Program-made: the position numbers and the translations under genes
The notes under the pieces: generated by a model
The model's input: the letters and a program-made list of their open reading frames with translations, nothing else
What the model was told of the DNA's origin: nothing
The model's database searches: none
From: Peptococcaceae bacterium BRH_c8a
Lineage (GTDB): Bacteria; Bacillota; Desulfotomaculia; Desulfotomaculales; Desulfallaceae
DNA: 64,000 nucleotides
Assembly (NCBI GenBank): GCA_000961575.1
Contig: LADP01000024.1
Coordinates: 124,001-188,000, forward strand
Direction of reading: 5' to 3'
Shown here: piece by piece, positions 38,701-46,471 of the stretch
Layout of the letters: each line of letters begins with the position of its first letter
How positions within the stretch are numbered: position 1 is the stretch's first letter

Positions 38701-39953
38701 CCGGCCAGGACGACTTATATCTGGTTAACCACCAGAATACCAACCACATTTTTGCAATGAACCCGGAAACGGAAATATACCGCTGGGGCATATCCGCGGA
38801 TACCAGCATCCTGGCCCCGGGGCAGTGGGTCAGGGTTGTGCTTGACCCTTCTGCGGAAGTAATTCAAAGAGTGGATATTGCCGAAGTGGCCCGCGAAGGA
38901 CAAGAAAGAATTAAGTCTATCGATAAGGCCCGCGGTAAACTGTACACCTCTTCCGGCGAGGAGTATGCTCTTCCAGGCCATTGCCTGGTAACCAAAAACG
39001 GTTACCCCGTTTCAGCGGACGATTTACAAGCTGGCGATAGAATCGATATTACAGTTTTACGCGGCGCTGAAGGATCCCGCGTGCTGGCCAGAGTAAAAGC
39101 TTATAACAATGCGACGGCCGAAGCAGTTGCCCTAAACGTTCATTCCACCATACCCTTTGACGATTTCTACCTGCTCAGTGGCCGAACTTCGGCCGACAAG
39201 CTTTACGCCTGGCACGGGGACGGCAGTTATAACTGGGTAGAGTTGACCGATGATGGGGAGTTCTTTTACCCGGCTTACTTCGTAAACGGCGAAGACATCC
39301 AACTGGTGGGAGTGGGCGGCGCAGACAAAGTGGTAACCGGTTTGCCGATTAAGCTTCCCGGCCGGGGTGGTTCTATATTTTCGGATATTGATGGCCACTG
39401 GGCTGAAGCCGACATTACAAACCTTGCGTCCAAGGGGTTGTTATCCGGCTACGGGGACCGCACTTTCAGGCCGGGGCGCGACGTGTCCCGGGTGGAGTTC
39501 GCGGTCATGGTGGCCCGCTTGCTTGGTAAACAAGCTGATGGAGGGCCCGGCCTTAAATTTAAAGATGCCGGACAGATTCCGGATTGGGCGGTGCAGCCAT
39601 TACGCGTGGTGGCCGGTTACGGCTTGGTATCTGGTTACGACGATGATACCTTCAGACCGCATGAACCCATTTCCAGGGTGGAAGCGGCGGCTATGCTGGT
39701 ACGCACCGCAGGGATATTAAACATACCCGCAGACGGCAGTGAAAACAAGGCGGCCTACCGGGATAATAATAATATCCCCCTGTGGGCGCGGCAGGACGTT
39801 ATATTGGCCGGCCGATCCGGCCTGCTGGTGGGCAAGCCCAACAACCTGTTTAAACCCGCAGACAACATAACTCGAGCCGAAACTGCTGTAGTTATGCAAA
39901 GACTACTGGATTTGGCCGTACAATACAACAAACAAGCCCTAACCGCAAACTAA
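35793..39953 (+). CDS. Cell-surface subtilisin-like (S8) serine protease with three SLH domains
   Basis: A 1386-residue exported protease. An N-terminal transmembrane/signal segment (LILLAGLLFITAFFGVWWLF) is followed by a propeptide-like region (about 50-210). The S8 catalytic domain has the triad D246 (GIADSGLD), H289 (GHGTHMAGT) and S476 (GTSMASA), with the oxyanion asparagine in GAGNSGP. A P-domain-like beta-sandwich (about 555-670) and a long beta-rich region follow. Three SLH domains end the protein, starting FSDIDGHWAEADI, FKDAGQIPDWAV and YRDNNNIPLWAR, each with a GYGDRTFRP-type core. SLH domains anchor proteins to pyruvylated cell-wall polymer. It probably processes surface proteins or digests external protein. 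A candidate ECF promoter lies upstream, and the sigma/anti-sigma pair is next door. Confidence 0.93.
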   Translation: MINKKPLILLAGLLFITAFFGVWWLFAENKMPVEQDAGNGTPGYKNSGNDSNNQVPETSDHNLYTVELTHLLNDQERTALLKLVDWAGEYDGNTLPVRADSEQAAALENLPFVKSIGTYAPATKIAGDISAKNNKDGDDTSSRVEIVVTLVSPGDNIEFVHLVDSLGGSVAGDITEQGRYLKAEVPADAVDKLAASPLVLHLEKYHQPELLNDRAKDITGASPLAIPSFFTQTGLTGRGVMVGIADSGLDTGEIGDLHPDLRNQTGKTPRVVMLQSWAGVDEPADTIGHGTHMAGTIAGSGAASDGKYAGVAPESMLYFQGIVDQNNNPAPPLDLSRLYLPAYEAGVRVHVNGWGRNNNLYSSASAQIDEFVRRHPDFLPIFGAGNSGPQDGTLTAEANSKNALVVGASLSPRPAFDNDGGNTRQAAEFSSRGPAADGRIKPDLIAPGTSIISTSSSLVDGSLPGRPEYNRMQGTSMASAITGGAAALLKEYLEKHTEYGTASAALLKAALINGARAPQDEPHQAGFGVLDIGSTVLALEKGMFNIKEEKTGLRNGESSSLTFEVTEPEAPVKITLVWTDPAAAPGSGRTLVNNLDLAVVDPNGERLLGNDFSNSGQPDTINNVEQIVIPEPVAGTYRVEVYGRSIKGLGSASRSVARQDFALVYGQQPSRQVLEAVEDDIFVLNNGNLLNKPQNLLTARDGALTDEEPQPGADLYFAYPPDGPAEALAVGNSWQASGIKVLMAEDGPLLVRINRQYREGGYFVDNNKGNKVEFNGDIIDNAAGILPGSSVTAAVNPQTQTLWQVKATSREETGVVGKYDVDKREILLLGTDEPYEIAPEAALAFNDSVTGDPGDLPFGAPVNAGFEHILPGMPVKLTLGPDGSAYHVSVERQVLVGTVASVDALHTKITLSSGKSYTLLADSIKIDGRESTLRQLQTGEFVMGVLVPGSQNVLNLNVYSNTFYGRVDFAGQDDLYLVNHQNTNHIFAMNPETEIYRWGISADTSILAPGQWVRVVLDPSAEVIQRVDIAEVAREGQERIKSIDKARGKLYTSSGEEYALPGHCLVTKNGYPVSADDLQAGDRIDITVLRGAEGSRVLARVKAYNNATAEAVALNVHSTIPFDDFYLLSGRTSADKLYAWHGDGSYNWVELTDDGEFFYPAYFVNGEDIQLVGVGGADKVVTGLPIKLPGRGGSIFSDIDGHWAEADITNLASKGLLSGYGDRTFRPGRDVSRVEFAVMVARLLGKQADGGPGLKFKDAGQIPDWAVQPLRVVAGYGLVSGYDDDTFRPHEPISRVEAAAMLVRTAGILNIPADGSENKAAYRDNNNIPLWARQDVILAGRSGLLVGKPNNLFKPADNITRAETAVVMQRLLDLAVQYNKQALTAN

Positions 39954-39982
39954 ACTTTAACAACAAAAAAAACGTTAGGCTG

Positions 39983-40045
39983 GCAAGAAAAGGGGACAGG
40001 CAACTTTTTCGCTTTTTGAAAAAGTTGCCTGTCCCCTTTTCTTGC
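39983..40045. repeat. Palindromic intergenic element, GGGGACAGGC type, perfect 28-bp arms
   Basis: The arms 39983-40010 and 40018-40045 are exact inverted copies (GCAAGAAAAGGGGACAGGC... inward) with a 7-base loop. It lies between convergent genes (protease and anti-sigma factor) and has T-runs in both directions, so it can serve as a bidirectional terminator. Confidence 0.92.
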
Positions 40046-40066
40046 TCTTTTTTCAATTCACCAAAT

Positions 40067-41116
40067 CTATTTCTCCAGCCATACCACAATTTTATGGGTA
40101 ACAATATCTTTTTCCCAGGCTTCTAGATTTTTTACAATACTATTCATTTCGGCCTCAATGGCTTGCTTTTCTTCCGTTTCACTCGCATCCATCAACTGCG
40201 CTCGTAGAGACTGATACCTTTCCACCTGCTGGTTATACTGCCCGCTAATGTCCTTGTCGGAACCGTCCATTGCGGTTACCTGTCCCAGAACACCAAGCTC
40301 ATTCATTAACGGTTCAGCGTCATCCTGGTTGGTCAGTAGTTCAAACACTTCTCTGCTGCCGTTTACCGCAACTATGGAATCTCTTTGCCCCAGCTGCACC
40401 GTATACTTGCTGGTTATGCTGGACAAGTTGTCTTGGGCAACAACGGTTTCCGCAACATTTATCCTAACCAAGGTACTGTGGATAACTCGTTCTTTATCGG
40501 TATTTAGCAGGGCGACCATGGTGGCGTCCGTCTCCGCAGCGTTGTTATCTTTGGTTGAATTGTCTTGCTCCGAATGGTTATTGCCGTCGGTACCCGGCTC
40601 AGCTTTGGGGAAATCCGTATCCGGTTCGGCATTGGGTTCCTCATTCCCTGTTGCCCCCGGACTGCCCGTACCTTGTGCAGGGTCATTATTGTCCGGTAAA
40701 GGAACGGCTACTTCATGGCCATTATTAGCTGGTTCAAAGGCGGGATTTTTGTCGTTACCCGCTAAATTCGTCTTGTTTAGAATATCGGTTTGCATAACCG
40801 CTGCAATACTGCCGCATGCTATTAGGATTATAGCTGCGGCTGCAACTATGCCGCGCCTCCAAGCCATAGGAAACATCAGTACCCGCGGTTTTTCATTCCG
40901 GGTTATTTGTTCCATTACACCCGCTGTCAAACCGGGCGGTGCATTAATAGCTACCGCTTCATCGCGCAGTGAAATGCGCACCTCTTCCCAAAGGGCCAAT
41001 TCTTCCCTACAGCGAGGACACGTTTGTACATGCCTTTCCATTTCGGCGGCCTCTGCGGGGCCCAGTTCGCCGTCAAGCCAGGCGTACAGGGTATTCATCC
41101 TGTTGTCACAGTTCAT
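40067..41116 (-). CDS. Membrane anti-sigma factor with zinc-binding ZAS domain
   Basis: About 349 residues from the ATG at 41116, which has GGTGGTG 6 bases upstream; a GTG at 41128 lacks a ribosome site. The N-terminus has the zinc anti-sigma signature H29-x3-C33-x2-C36 (HVQTCPRC). One transmembrane helix (GIVAAAAIILIACGSIAAVM) lies near residue 90, followed by an acidic, low-complexity Pro/Asp/Asn linker and a C-terminal extracytoplasmic domain with a long coiled coil (QYNQQVERYQSLRAQL). It would hold the adjacent ECF sigma factor at the membrane until a surface signal arrives. It starts 18 bases after the sigma gene stop. Confidence 0.88.
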   Translation of the reverse strand: MNCDNRMNTLYAWLDGELGPAEAAEMERHVQTCPRCREELALWEEVRISLRDEAVAINAPPGLTAGVMEQITRNEKPRVLMFPMAWRRGIVAAAAIILIACGSIAAVMQTDILNKTNLAGNDKNPAFEPANNGHEVAVPLPDNNDPAQGTGSPGATGNEEPNAEPDTDFPKAEPGTDGNNHSEQDNSTKDNNAAETDATMVALLNTDKERVIHSTLVRINVAETVVAQDNLSSITSKYTVQLGQRDSIVAVNGSREVFELLTNQDDAEPLMNELGVLGQVTAMDGSDKDISGQYNQQVERYQSLRAQLMDASETEEKQAIEAEMNSIVKNLEAWEKDIVTHKIVVWLEK

Positions 41117-41133
41117 ATGGTTCACCACCAGGG

Positions 41134-41739
41134 TTAATTTCTGTTGCCGTAAGGAAGATTGATGCTTCCGGCCCGGGCCTGCAGGGTAATCTTTTCTTTC
41201 AGCTGCTGGCGCGCCCGGTTAATTCTAGATTTAACGGTGCCCAGGGAACAATTCATAATGCCGGCAATCTCGTCATAGTTGTAACCCTGCATTTCTCTTA
41301 ACACCAGCACCGTTCTGTGCTCTTGAGATAATTCTTTGAAAGCGGTTTTGACCAGGCTGTTGAACTCCCAGCGCTCCACCGCCTCTTCCGGTGTCTCGTT
41401 ATCCGAGGCCACCTCCATGGTTAACTCGCCGCCGTCATTGGTTTTAATGTTGGCATCCAGGGATATTTCGTTTTTTCTGCGGCGTTTGATATTGATCCAT
41501 TGATTAACCGTTATGCGGTGTAGCCAGGTTCCGAAGTCGGCCTCTTTGCGAAAGCCGTGCATCGACTTATATGCCCTTACAAAAGCTTCCTGAGCCAGAT
41601 CCTGGGCGTCGTAATGGCTGTTGGTAAGCTGGTAGCACAGGGCGTATACCCTGTTTTGGTATATTTCCACCAACTGCCCAAAAGCAGTGGTATCTCCATG
41701 TTGTGATTTTTCAACCAGCAACCTAGTGTCTGCGTCCAA
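41134..41739 (-). CDS. ECF-family RNA polymerase sigma factor
   Basis: A 201-residue group 4 sigma factor. Region 2 includes DAQDLAQEAFVRAYKSMHGFR and FGTWLHRITVNQWIN, and region 4 includes LVLREMQGYNYDEIAGIMNCSLGTVKSRINRARQQL. It directs polymerase to a dedicated promoter class. The start is TTG with GGAAGGA about 10 bases upstream. It is co-transcribed with its zinc anti-sigma factor. A GGAAC-N17-TGTC motif lies about 40-65 bases upstream, typical of ECF self-regulation; related motifs precede the divergent S-layer-like gene and other surface-protein genes of this window. Confidence 0.93.
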   Translation of the reverse strand: MDADTRLLVEKSQHGDTTAFGQLVEIYQNRVYALCYQLTNSHYDAQDLAQEAFVRAYKSMHGFRKEADFGTWLHRITVNQWINIKRRRKNEISLDANIKTNDGGELTMEVASDNETPEEAVERWEFNSLVKTAFKELSQEHRTVLVLREMQGYNYDEIAGIMNCSLGTVKSRINRARQQLKEKITLQARAGSINLPYGNRN

Positions 41740-41776
41740 GGGAAGACATTCCTTCCATGCCTCCGCTCCGGTTATG

Positions 41777-41807
41777 TATTAGACAACAATTAATAAACGA
41801 AAGTTCC
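41777..41807 (-). promoter_or_regulatory. Candidate autoregulatory ECF promoter of the sigma/anti-sigma genes
   Basis: On the reverse strand GGAACTTT (from 41807) is followed after 17 bases (counted from GGAAC) by TGTCTAATA. The -35 and -10 elements closely match the site facing the S-layer-like gene at 41959-41988. Confidence 0.65.
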
Positions 41808-41958
41808 GGAGTGTGGCAGAATTTTTCTTTTTTTTCTTTTCTATTGAAATAGAAATATTTTATATGGTTAACTAATCGGCTCCTTATAATTTACTTCAAA
41901 TCAGTCCCAGTTTCAAATGGATATATATTATAGAAGCAAAAAAAAATTTCTTAAGCAA

Positions 41959-41988
41959 GGAACTTTTGCCGGAACTGTTGTGTCTAAT
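41959..41988 (+). promoter_or_regulatory. Candidate ECF promoter of the S-layer-like gene
   Basis: GGAACTTTT (from 41959), then TGTCTAAT at 41981-41988, with 17 bases between GGAAC and TGTC. It matches the sigma gene promoter in both elements and spacing. Transcription would start near 41995, giving a leader of about 260 bases. Confidence 0.65.
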
Positions 41989-42026
41989 TAACCAGGTGGA
42001 ACATGATGGTTCATTTGCCCGAAACG

Positions 42027-42132
42027 AAAAAGTGTGCATTTTAAAACCAAATAGCAGGACATTTGGCGCTAAATGTAGAAACTACACTTTTTACCGGGTG
42101 TTGAGCCAATCGGGTTTTACTGGTACGACACC
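42027..42132 (+). other. Two stem-loops in the S-layer-like gene leader
   Basis: Stem-loop A: AAAAAGTGT (42027-42035) pairs with ACACTTTTT (42084-42092); inside it GCATTT pairs with AAATGT and CCAAAT with ATTTGG, so it is a three-tier hairpin ending in TTTTT. Stem-loop B: GGTGTTG (42097-42103) pairs with CGACACC (42126-42132). The elements sit in the predicted 260-base leader, whose remaining sequence shows no gene. Roles in mRNA stability, attenuation or ligand sensing are all possible; no known riboswitch class was recognised. Confidence 0.5.
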
Positions 42133-42252
42133 TAAGAAACCAATATAGCAACTAATTAATTAAAGGGGGGATGTGTAACCGGAGGTACTTACTGGTTCCA
42201 CTAATCTTCACAAACAGGGCACAAGCCCAAAAAACTCAAGGAGGAAAAGGAT

Positions 42253-44415
42253 TTGAGAAAAGCACGCAATAAGAAACTATCTCTTTTAATCGCTCTCGTA
42301 TTTGCCTTTACCGTAATTTTCCCGGTAGGCGCAGTATTCGCGGCCAGTGAGCCAACTGTTTCGTATACTACTACGACAGTTACGGATGGCCCTGATCAGA
42401 CTTTGGGTTATATCAAGATTGACAACGACGACATGAGCACAATCGACGTAGTTTATATGGATATAACTTTACCCAGTGATGTAGACTTTGACGCTGGTTT
42501 TGATCCCGTTAACTTGTTTGCATCTGCCGTAGCTGATGGTTTCGTTGTTACTAAAACAGATGGCGACGCAGATGAAGTTTCAGTCGAAATTGCTAACCCG
42601 AGTAAACTAAATAAAGACTTATTTATTAGTTTCCAAAACTGCATAACTATTGACAAGTCTGCCGACGATGACATTCTAGTTAAAATCGATGCAGCCGCAA
42701 CTAGCACTTACGGTGGAACCGCTTGGGAGATCGACAACAAGGAATACAAGCTAGCTTCTCAGGCAACTGGTGACATCACTGCAAGTGCCGGTTCACCTGA
42801 AAGCATTAAGTTTGGTGACGATAAGGAAATTGCTAAGATTACCATTGAAGAAGCATATGCCGGACAATTAAAGAAAGCTGTTGGCGAAGCGAAAGCAGAT
42901 ACTATCACCCTTGAGTTACCTTCTGACGATTTTGCGTGGATTGACCCTGCGGAACTAGACGATGAAGGTGATACAAAAATAGCAATCACTACTAAGTGGG
43001 GGTTAGAAGTTAGTGCCACTTACGGCGGTGATAAAGCTGATGATAAGCAACAGTTAGTGCTGACAATTGACCAGTCTTCATCTCAATTTGCCGGTGAGAT
43101 TGAAATCGAAGGTTTAATTATGGTTTATCCCAGCGCTCCTGAAGGGGATGTTGATGTAAGTGTTACATCCTCTAACAAAAAATTCGAAGACGTTGACCTT
43201 ACTGTAGCCGTTATTGGTGATAGTGACGTAACCGTTACTGCCGATGAAGATACCAACATGGAAGAATACATGCGTAAACTGAACACTGGTGTACTTTGGG
43301 AAATTACTTTGGAGTCTAGCGGGACATTTGCCGAGGGTGATGATCTTGTCCTGACTCTGCCCAACGGATTTGAGTTTACAAATACCATGGACGACATAAG
43401 CGAAGACTTTGGTGGCGATGTAACAAATAGGGGCCTGTATGATAGCAATAAGAGTATCTGGCTCCTGGTTGGAGACGTAGATGATGAAATCGTCATTGAT
43501 GGCCTGGAAGTTGCTGCCCTTCCTGACGCAGAATACGGTGACATTGAAGTTGAAATCAGCGGTGATGTGGTAGAAACTACCGTTATAGCTGGTTATGTTA
43601 AGCCTGCTGTGACCATCGAAGTTGATAAAGCTTCTGTGGAAGTTGGTCTGGCTGAAGTTGCTGGTGACATAGTGCTCACCGAAACTGATAAAGATGCTCT
43701 TTCCAACAAAATGGTTATCTTCGCCGATTTACCTTCCGGTGTGGAGTTTGCCAGCACCCCGACTGTTTTTGTAAACGACGATGAGGTCGATGAAGTAAAA
43801 GTTGGACCTAAGAAATCAGATTCTGATGATAGTTGGGATGATGATGTTCTTAGGATACAACTTAGCGAATTGAGCAATTCTAGGATTGATACAATTACAA
43901 TCACCGATATCGAGTACGCAATTGACAATCGTTATACTGATGGCGACGAGATTGCAATTTCCATCGGTGGTGTGGACGAAGAAGATAATATTAACATGTT
44001 GAAAAAGGATGATTTCAAAGACGAGTACAACGATGCTCTGGTTAAGGTAGTCAACGCTGCTGTCGGTGACAAAGACGTTATTACCGCTACCTTCACCGTT
44101 GGTAACGAGGGCGTAGCCATCATGAACGGCCGCACCCTGGTACAAGTTAACACCCTGTGCGACGTACTTGGCCTGCAGAAGAGCTGGGATGCTGCCAGCA
44201 AGACCGCGTACTTCGTGAAGGACGGCAAAGTAGTGGCCTTCCCGATGGGCGAAAACGCCATCTACATCAACGGCGTTAAGCTTCCGGTTGACCAAGGCGG
44301 CGTAATCATCAACGATTACACCTACGCAACCCTGCGCGGCATTCAAGCTGCGTTCGGCGGCGAGCTGACTTGGGACGCTGAAACCAAGACTGCTAGCTTC
44401 AAGTTCGAAAAGTAA
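42253..44415 (+). CDS. S-layer-like acidic secreted protein with C-terminal stalk domain
   Basis: A 720-residue exported protein starting at TTG with AAGGAGGAAAAGG upstream. A signal peptide (KKLSLLIALVFAFTVIFPVGAVFA) leads into about 580 residues of Asp/Glu/Thr/Val-rich beta-strand sequence in repeated modules of the type ITLELPSDDFAW or LVLTLPNGFEF. The last about 110 residues form a copper amine oxidase N-like stalk domain (IMNGRTLVQVNTLCDVLGLQKSWD...YATLRGIQAAFGGELTWD). Size, acidity, strong ribosome site, long leader and clean terminator fit an abundant S-layer or surface protein. No SLH domain is present, so anchoring would rely on the stalk domain. Base composition changes sharply near 44050, where codons become much more G/C-ending. 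Confidence 0.75.
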   Translation: MRKARNKKLSLLIALVFAFTVIFPVGAVFAASEPTVSYTTTTVTDGPDQTLGYIKIDNDDMSTIDVVYMDITLPSDVDFDAGFDPVNLFASAVADGFVVTKTDGDADEVSVEIANPSKLNKDLFISFQNCITIDKSADDDILVKIDAAATSTYGGTAWEIDNKEYKLASQATGDITASAGSPESIKFGDDKEIAKITIEEAYAGQLKKAVGEAKADTITLELPSDDFAWIDPAELDDEGDTKIAITTKWGLEVSATYGGDKADDKQQLVLTIDQSSSQFAGEIEIEGLIMVYPSAPEGDVDVSVTSSNKKFEDVDLTVAVIGDSDVTVTADEDTNMEEYMRKLNTGVLWEITLESSGTFAEGDDLVLTLPNGFEFTNTMDDISEDFGGDVTNRGLYDSNKSIWLLVGDVDDEIVIDGLEVAALPDAEYGDIEVEISGDVVETTVIAGYVKPAVTIEVDKASVEVGLAEVAGDIVLTETDKDALSNKMVIFADLPSGVEFASTPTVFVNDDEVDEVKVGPKKSDSDDSWDDDVLRIQLSELSNSRIDTITITDIEYAIDNRYTDGDEIAISIGGVDEEDNINMLKKDDFKDEYNDALVKVVNAAVGDKDVITATFTVGNEGVAIMNGRTLVQVNTLCDVLGLQKSWDAASKTAYFVKDGKVVAFPMGENAIYINGVKLPVDQGGVIINDYTYATLRGIQAAFGGELTWDAETKTASFKFEK

Positions 44416-44427
44416 TCAACTGCAAGT

Positions 44428-44461
44428 AAAAAAACCCGGGTTTTCGAACCCGGGTTTTTTT
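44428..44461 (+). terminator. Intrinsic terminator of the S-layer-like gene
   Basis: AAAAAACCCGGG and its inverted copy CCCGGGTTTTTT flank a short loop (TTTTCGAA), ending in a U-tract. It lies about 15 bases after the stop. Confidence 0.93.
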
Positions 44462-44524
44462 CTACCCTTTAGGCCAATCTACTTTGTATTATTTATCCTT
44501 TTTGCAGAGAAATAAATAATGGTA

Positions 44525-44553
44525 TTGACTGCAGGTTGGGACCAAATTATACT
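44525..44553 (+). promoter_or_regulatory. Sigma-A-type promoter of the TolC-like gene
   Basis: TTGACT (44525-44530), a 17-base spacer and TATACT (44548-44553). It lies about 42 bases upstream of the start codon. Confidence 0.65.
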
Positions 44554-44594
44554 TTACTTGGTAAACAATTAAGCAGTTTAAGGAGATGTTTTTA

Positions 44595-45650
44595 ATGCGC
44601 AAGCTGTTAAGTGGAATATTAATTATGCTTCTAGTTATCTGCTTTGCTCCCGCAGCAGCCCTGGCCGAGGATCAGGCACAGGAAGAACAAATGGAGCTGT
44701 CTCTTGAAGATGCCGTCAAACGAGCGCTTGGCTTTAGCAACGCTGTTGAAAAAGCCTGGCTCGACATTGATAAGGCAGATGATAGCCGTATCCCATTGGC
44801 GGAGGGTTATTACTCTACACCAGGCTTTGAGTCGGTGATACTGGCTGGCGAAAGCGCCAGCTTTGACTATGACAAGGCCAATAAGAACCTTGGCCTAACC
44901 CGGGATCAGGTAACCTTAAACACTTATGATAAATACTTCGATTCTCTGCGCAAACAAAAAGAACTGGAAATAAAAGAGTTGGCCTTGGGATACTCCGGTA
45001 AAGAATTGGAAGCCGCCAAGGCCTTGCACAGCGTTGGTATGCTAAACCGGATTGGGTTGGACGGCATGGAAACCAAGGTACTAGCGGCTCAAAACGAATA
45101 TAATGCTGCCGGGGCTGAATTGGAAAACGCTTTTGTGTCGTTTAACCAAATGCTGGGATTTAAAGAGGACACCCGTCCGCTGCTGATTACAGTACCGGAA
45201 TTTGCACCCTGGGAAAAAGACCTGCAGATGCATATAAGCACTGTTTTGCACGAAAGCCCCATGCTGTGGACCGCCAGTGAAGCCGCCGACTTTATGGAAA
45301 GCATTGCCAACATTGGCGCCATTGATTCGATAACCGAAGAAGATGCCAAGAAGGCCAAACTGGACGCTACTGATGCCCGGGATGCCACCCGTTTAATGGT
45401 TCGCTCCTTGCACAGTGCAGTTAAAAAAATGGAAGACGGCTATGCAGCTGCCGAGCAGGGCGTAAAGATGGCTCAAGAAACCCTGCGGATTACGGAACTT
45501 AAAAACGAGCTTGGCATGGCCACAAAAACTGAGGTTTTAGAAGCGCAGTTGGCACTGGCCTCGGCCGAACAGGGTTTATTTGATCTGGTATGCCAGCATG
45601 AATTTATGAAGAAAGTTTTGGAGACACCGTGGGCTTACAGTGGAAACTAG
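44595..45650 (+). CDS. TolC-like outer-membrane-efflux-family protein
   Basis: About 351 residues from the ATG at 44595, set by AAGGAGATG; an ATG at 44586 overlaps the ribosome site. A signal peptide (RKLLSGILIMLLVICFAPAAALA) is followed by long amphipathic helices with the TolC-type opening LSLEDAVKRALGFSNAVEKAWLDIDKA and the inner repeat TKTEVLEAQLALASAEQGLFDLVCQHE near the end. It is shorter than Gram-negative TolC (about 430-490 residues) and the beta-barrel insert is not evident. In a monoderm it cannot span an outer membrane; it may be a helical surface tube or scaffold. An RND pump operon follows after a MarR gene. Confidence 0.75.
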   Translation: MRKLLSGILIMLLVICFAPAAALAEDQAQEEQMELSLEDAVKRALGFSNAVEKAWLDIDKADDSRIPLAEGYYSTPGFESVILAGESASFDYDKANKNLGLTRDQVTLNTYDKYFDSLRKQKELEIKELALGYSGKELEAAKALHSVGMLNRIGLDGMETKVLAAQNEYNAAGAELENAFVSFNQMLGFKEDTRPLLITVPEFAPWEKDLQMHISTVLHESPMLWTASEAADFMESIANIGAIDSITEEDAKKAKLDATDARDATRLMVRSLHSAVKKMEDGYAAAEQGVKMAQETLRITELKNELGMATKTEVLEAQLALASAEQGLFDLVCQHEFMKKVLETPWAYSGN

Positions 45651-45706
45651 TAACGTATACTAACGAATTAAGTTATTGATAATTAGATTGCAATTTTGGA
45701 TTTAGG

Positions 45707-45747
45707 CACAGCTCGGGCCGGTATAACTTTGCCTGGCTGTGTTTTTT
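45707..45747 (+). terminator. Intrinsic terminator after the TolC-like gene
   Basis: CACAGC (45707-45712) pairs with GCTGTG (45736-45741), extended by GGGC/GCCT across a small internal loop, and is followed by six T. Confidence 0.7.
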
Positions 45748-45758
45748 GCTTCGCATGG

Positions 45759-45787
45759 TTGACAATTTTTACCGAGCACAATAAACT
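45759..45787 (+). promoter_or_regulatory. Sigma-A-type promoter of the marR-RND operon
   Basis: TTGACA (45759-45764), a 17-base spacer and TAAACT (45782-45787). A near-palindrome GCAATACAT...ATGTTTGC at 45816-45835, just downstream, is a candidate operator for the MarR protein encoded next. Confidence 0.65.
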
Positions 45788-45882
45788 TAACGTGATTAAC
45801 ATTTAACCATATGAAGCAATACATATTATGTTTGCATAGCTACCTCGTATAACTTTACCCTGTACATAAAGGAGAGATTCTG

Positions 45883-46350
45883 TTGAACCAGGACCTGCTA
45901 ACCCTCTACCTGGATAAACTAGACGAAATGATGCCTCACATGGTGCGCCGGATGCACCAGGAAATGACCCAGGCCCTGGCGGACGGAATTACCGGCAACC
46001 AGTTTTTTGTCATGAAAATGATGGCTGACCGTGGTCGGATGACCGTAAGCGAAGTGGCGGAAGGTTTTAATGTCTCGCTAAGTGCGGTTACATCCCTGGT
46101 GGATCGCTTGTGCAAAGTGGAGATGATTCAGCGCCGCCGTTCCGAGGATGACCGCCGGGTGGTGTGGCTTGAACTGACGGAACAGGGCCGGGACATGGTT
46201 TTTACTTGTCAGGCTAGCCGTAGACGCGTTATGCAACGCTATCTGGGGCAATTGGAGGAAGGTGAGTTAAAATTTATGATTGCGATATATGAAAAAATAA
46301 TTTCGATGATGCTTCGTGAGGAGCAAGGGCAGGTGAGCGAAGAAAGGTAA
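45883..46350 (+). CDS. MarR-family transcriptional regulator
   Basis: A 155-residue winged-helix regulator. The helix-turn-helix is MTVSEVAEGFNVSLSAVTSLVDRLCKV and the wing contains RRRSEDDRRVVWLELTEQGRDM, the MarR signature. It would repress the efflux genes and release DNA on binding small hydrophobic compounds. The start is TTG with AAAGGAGAG upstream. The adaptor and RND pump genes follow in the same direction. Confidence 0.92.
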   Translation: MNQDLLTLYLDKLDEMMPHMVRRMHQEMTQALADGITGNQFFVMKMMADRGRMTVSEVAEGFNVSLSAVTSLVDRLCKVEMIQRRRSEDDRRVVWLELTEQGRDMVFTCQASRRRVMQRYLGQLEEGELKFMIAIYEKIISMMLREEQGQVSEER

Positions 46351-46471
46351 TTTTTGGAGTAAAAATAACATAGTAATACTTTGAAACTTAAAGGTTGCGG
46401 CTTTAAATGGTACCGGCAGCACTCAAGCGTGTGTAATAAAAAAGCCGGCGTTTTAAAAGGGGGAGATTACA

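Noticed and set aside
41966-42148. 60-codon frame in the leader of the S-layer-like gene
   Set aside because: Weak start context, unremarkable composition and overlap with the stem-loops; a leader RNA explains the stretch better.
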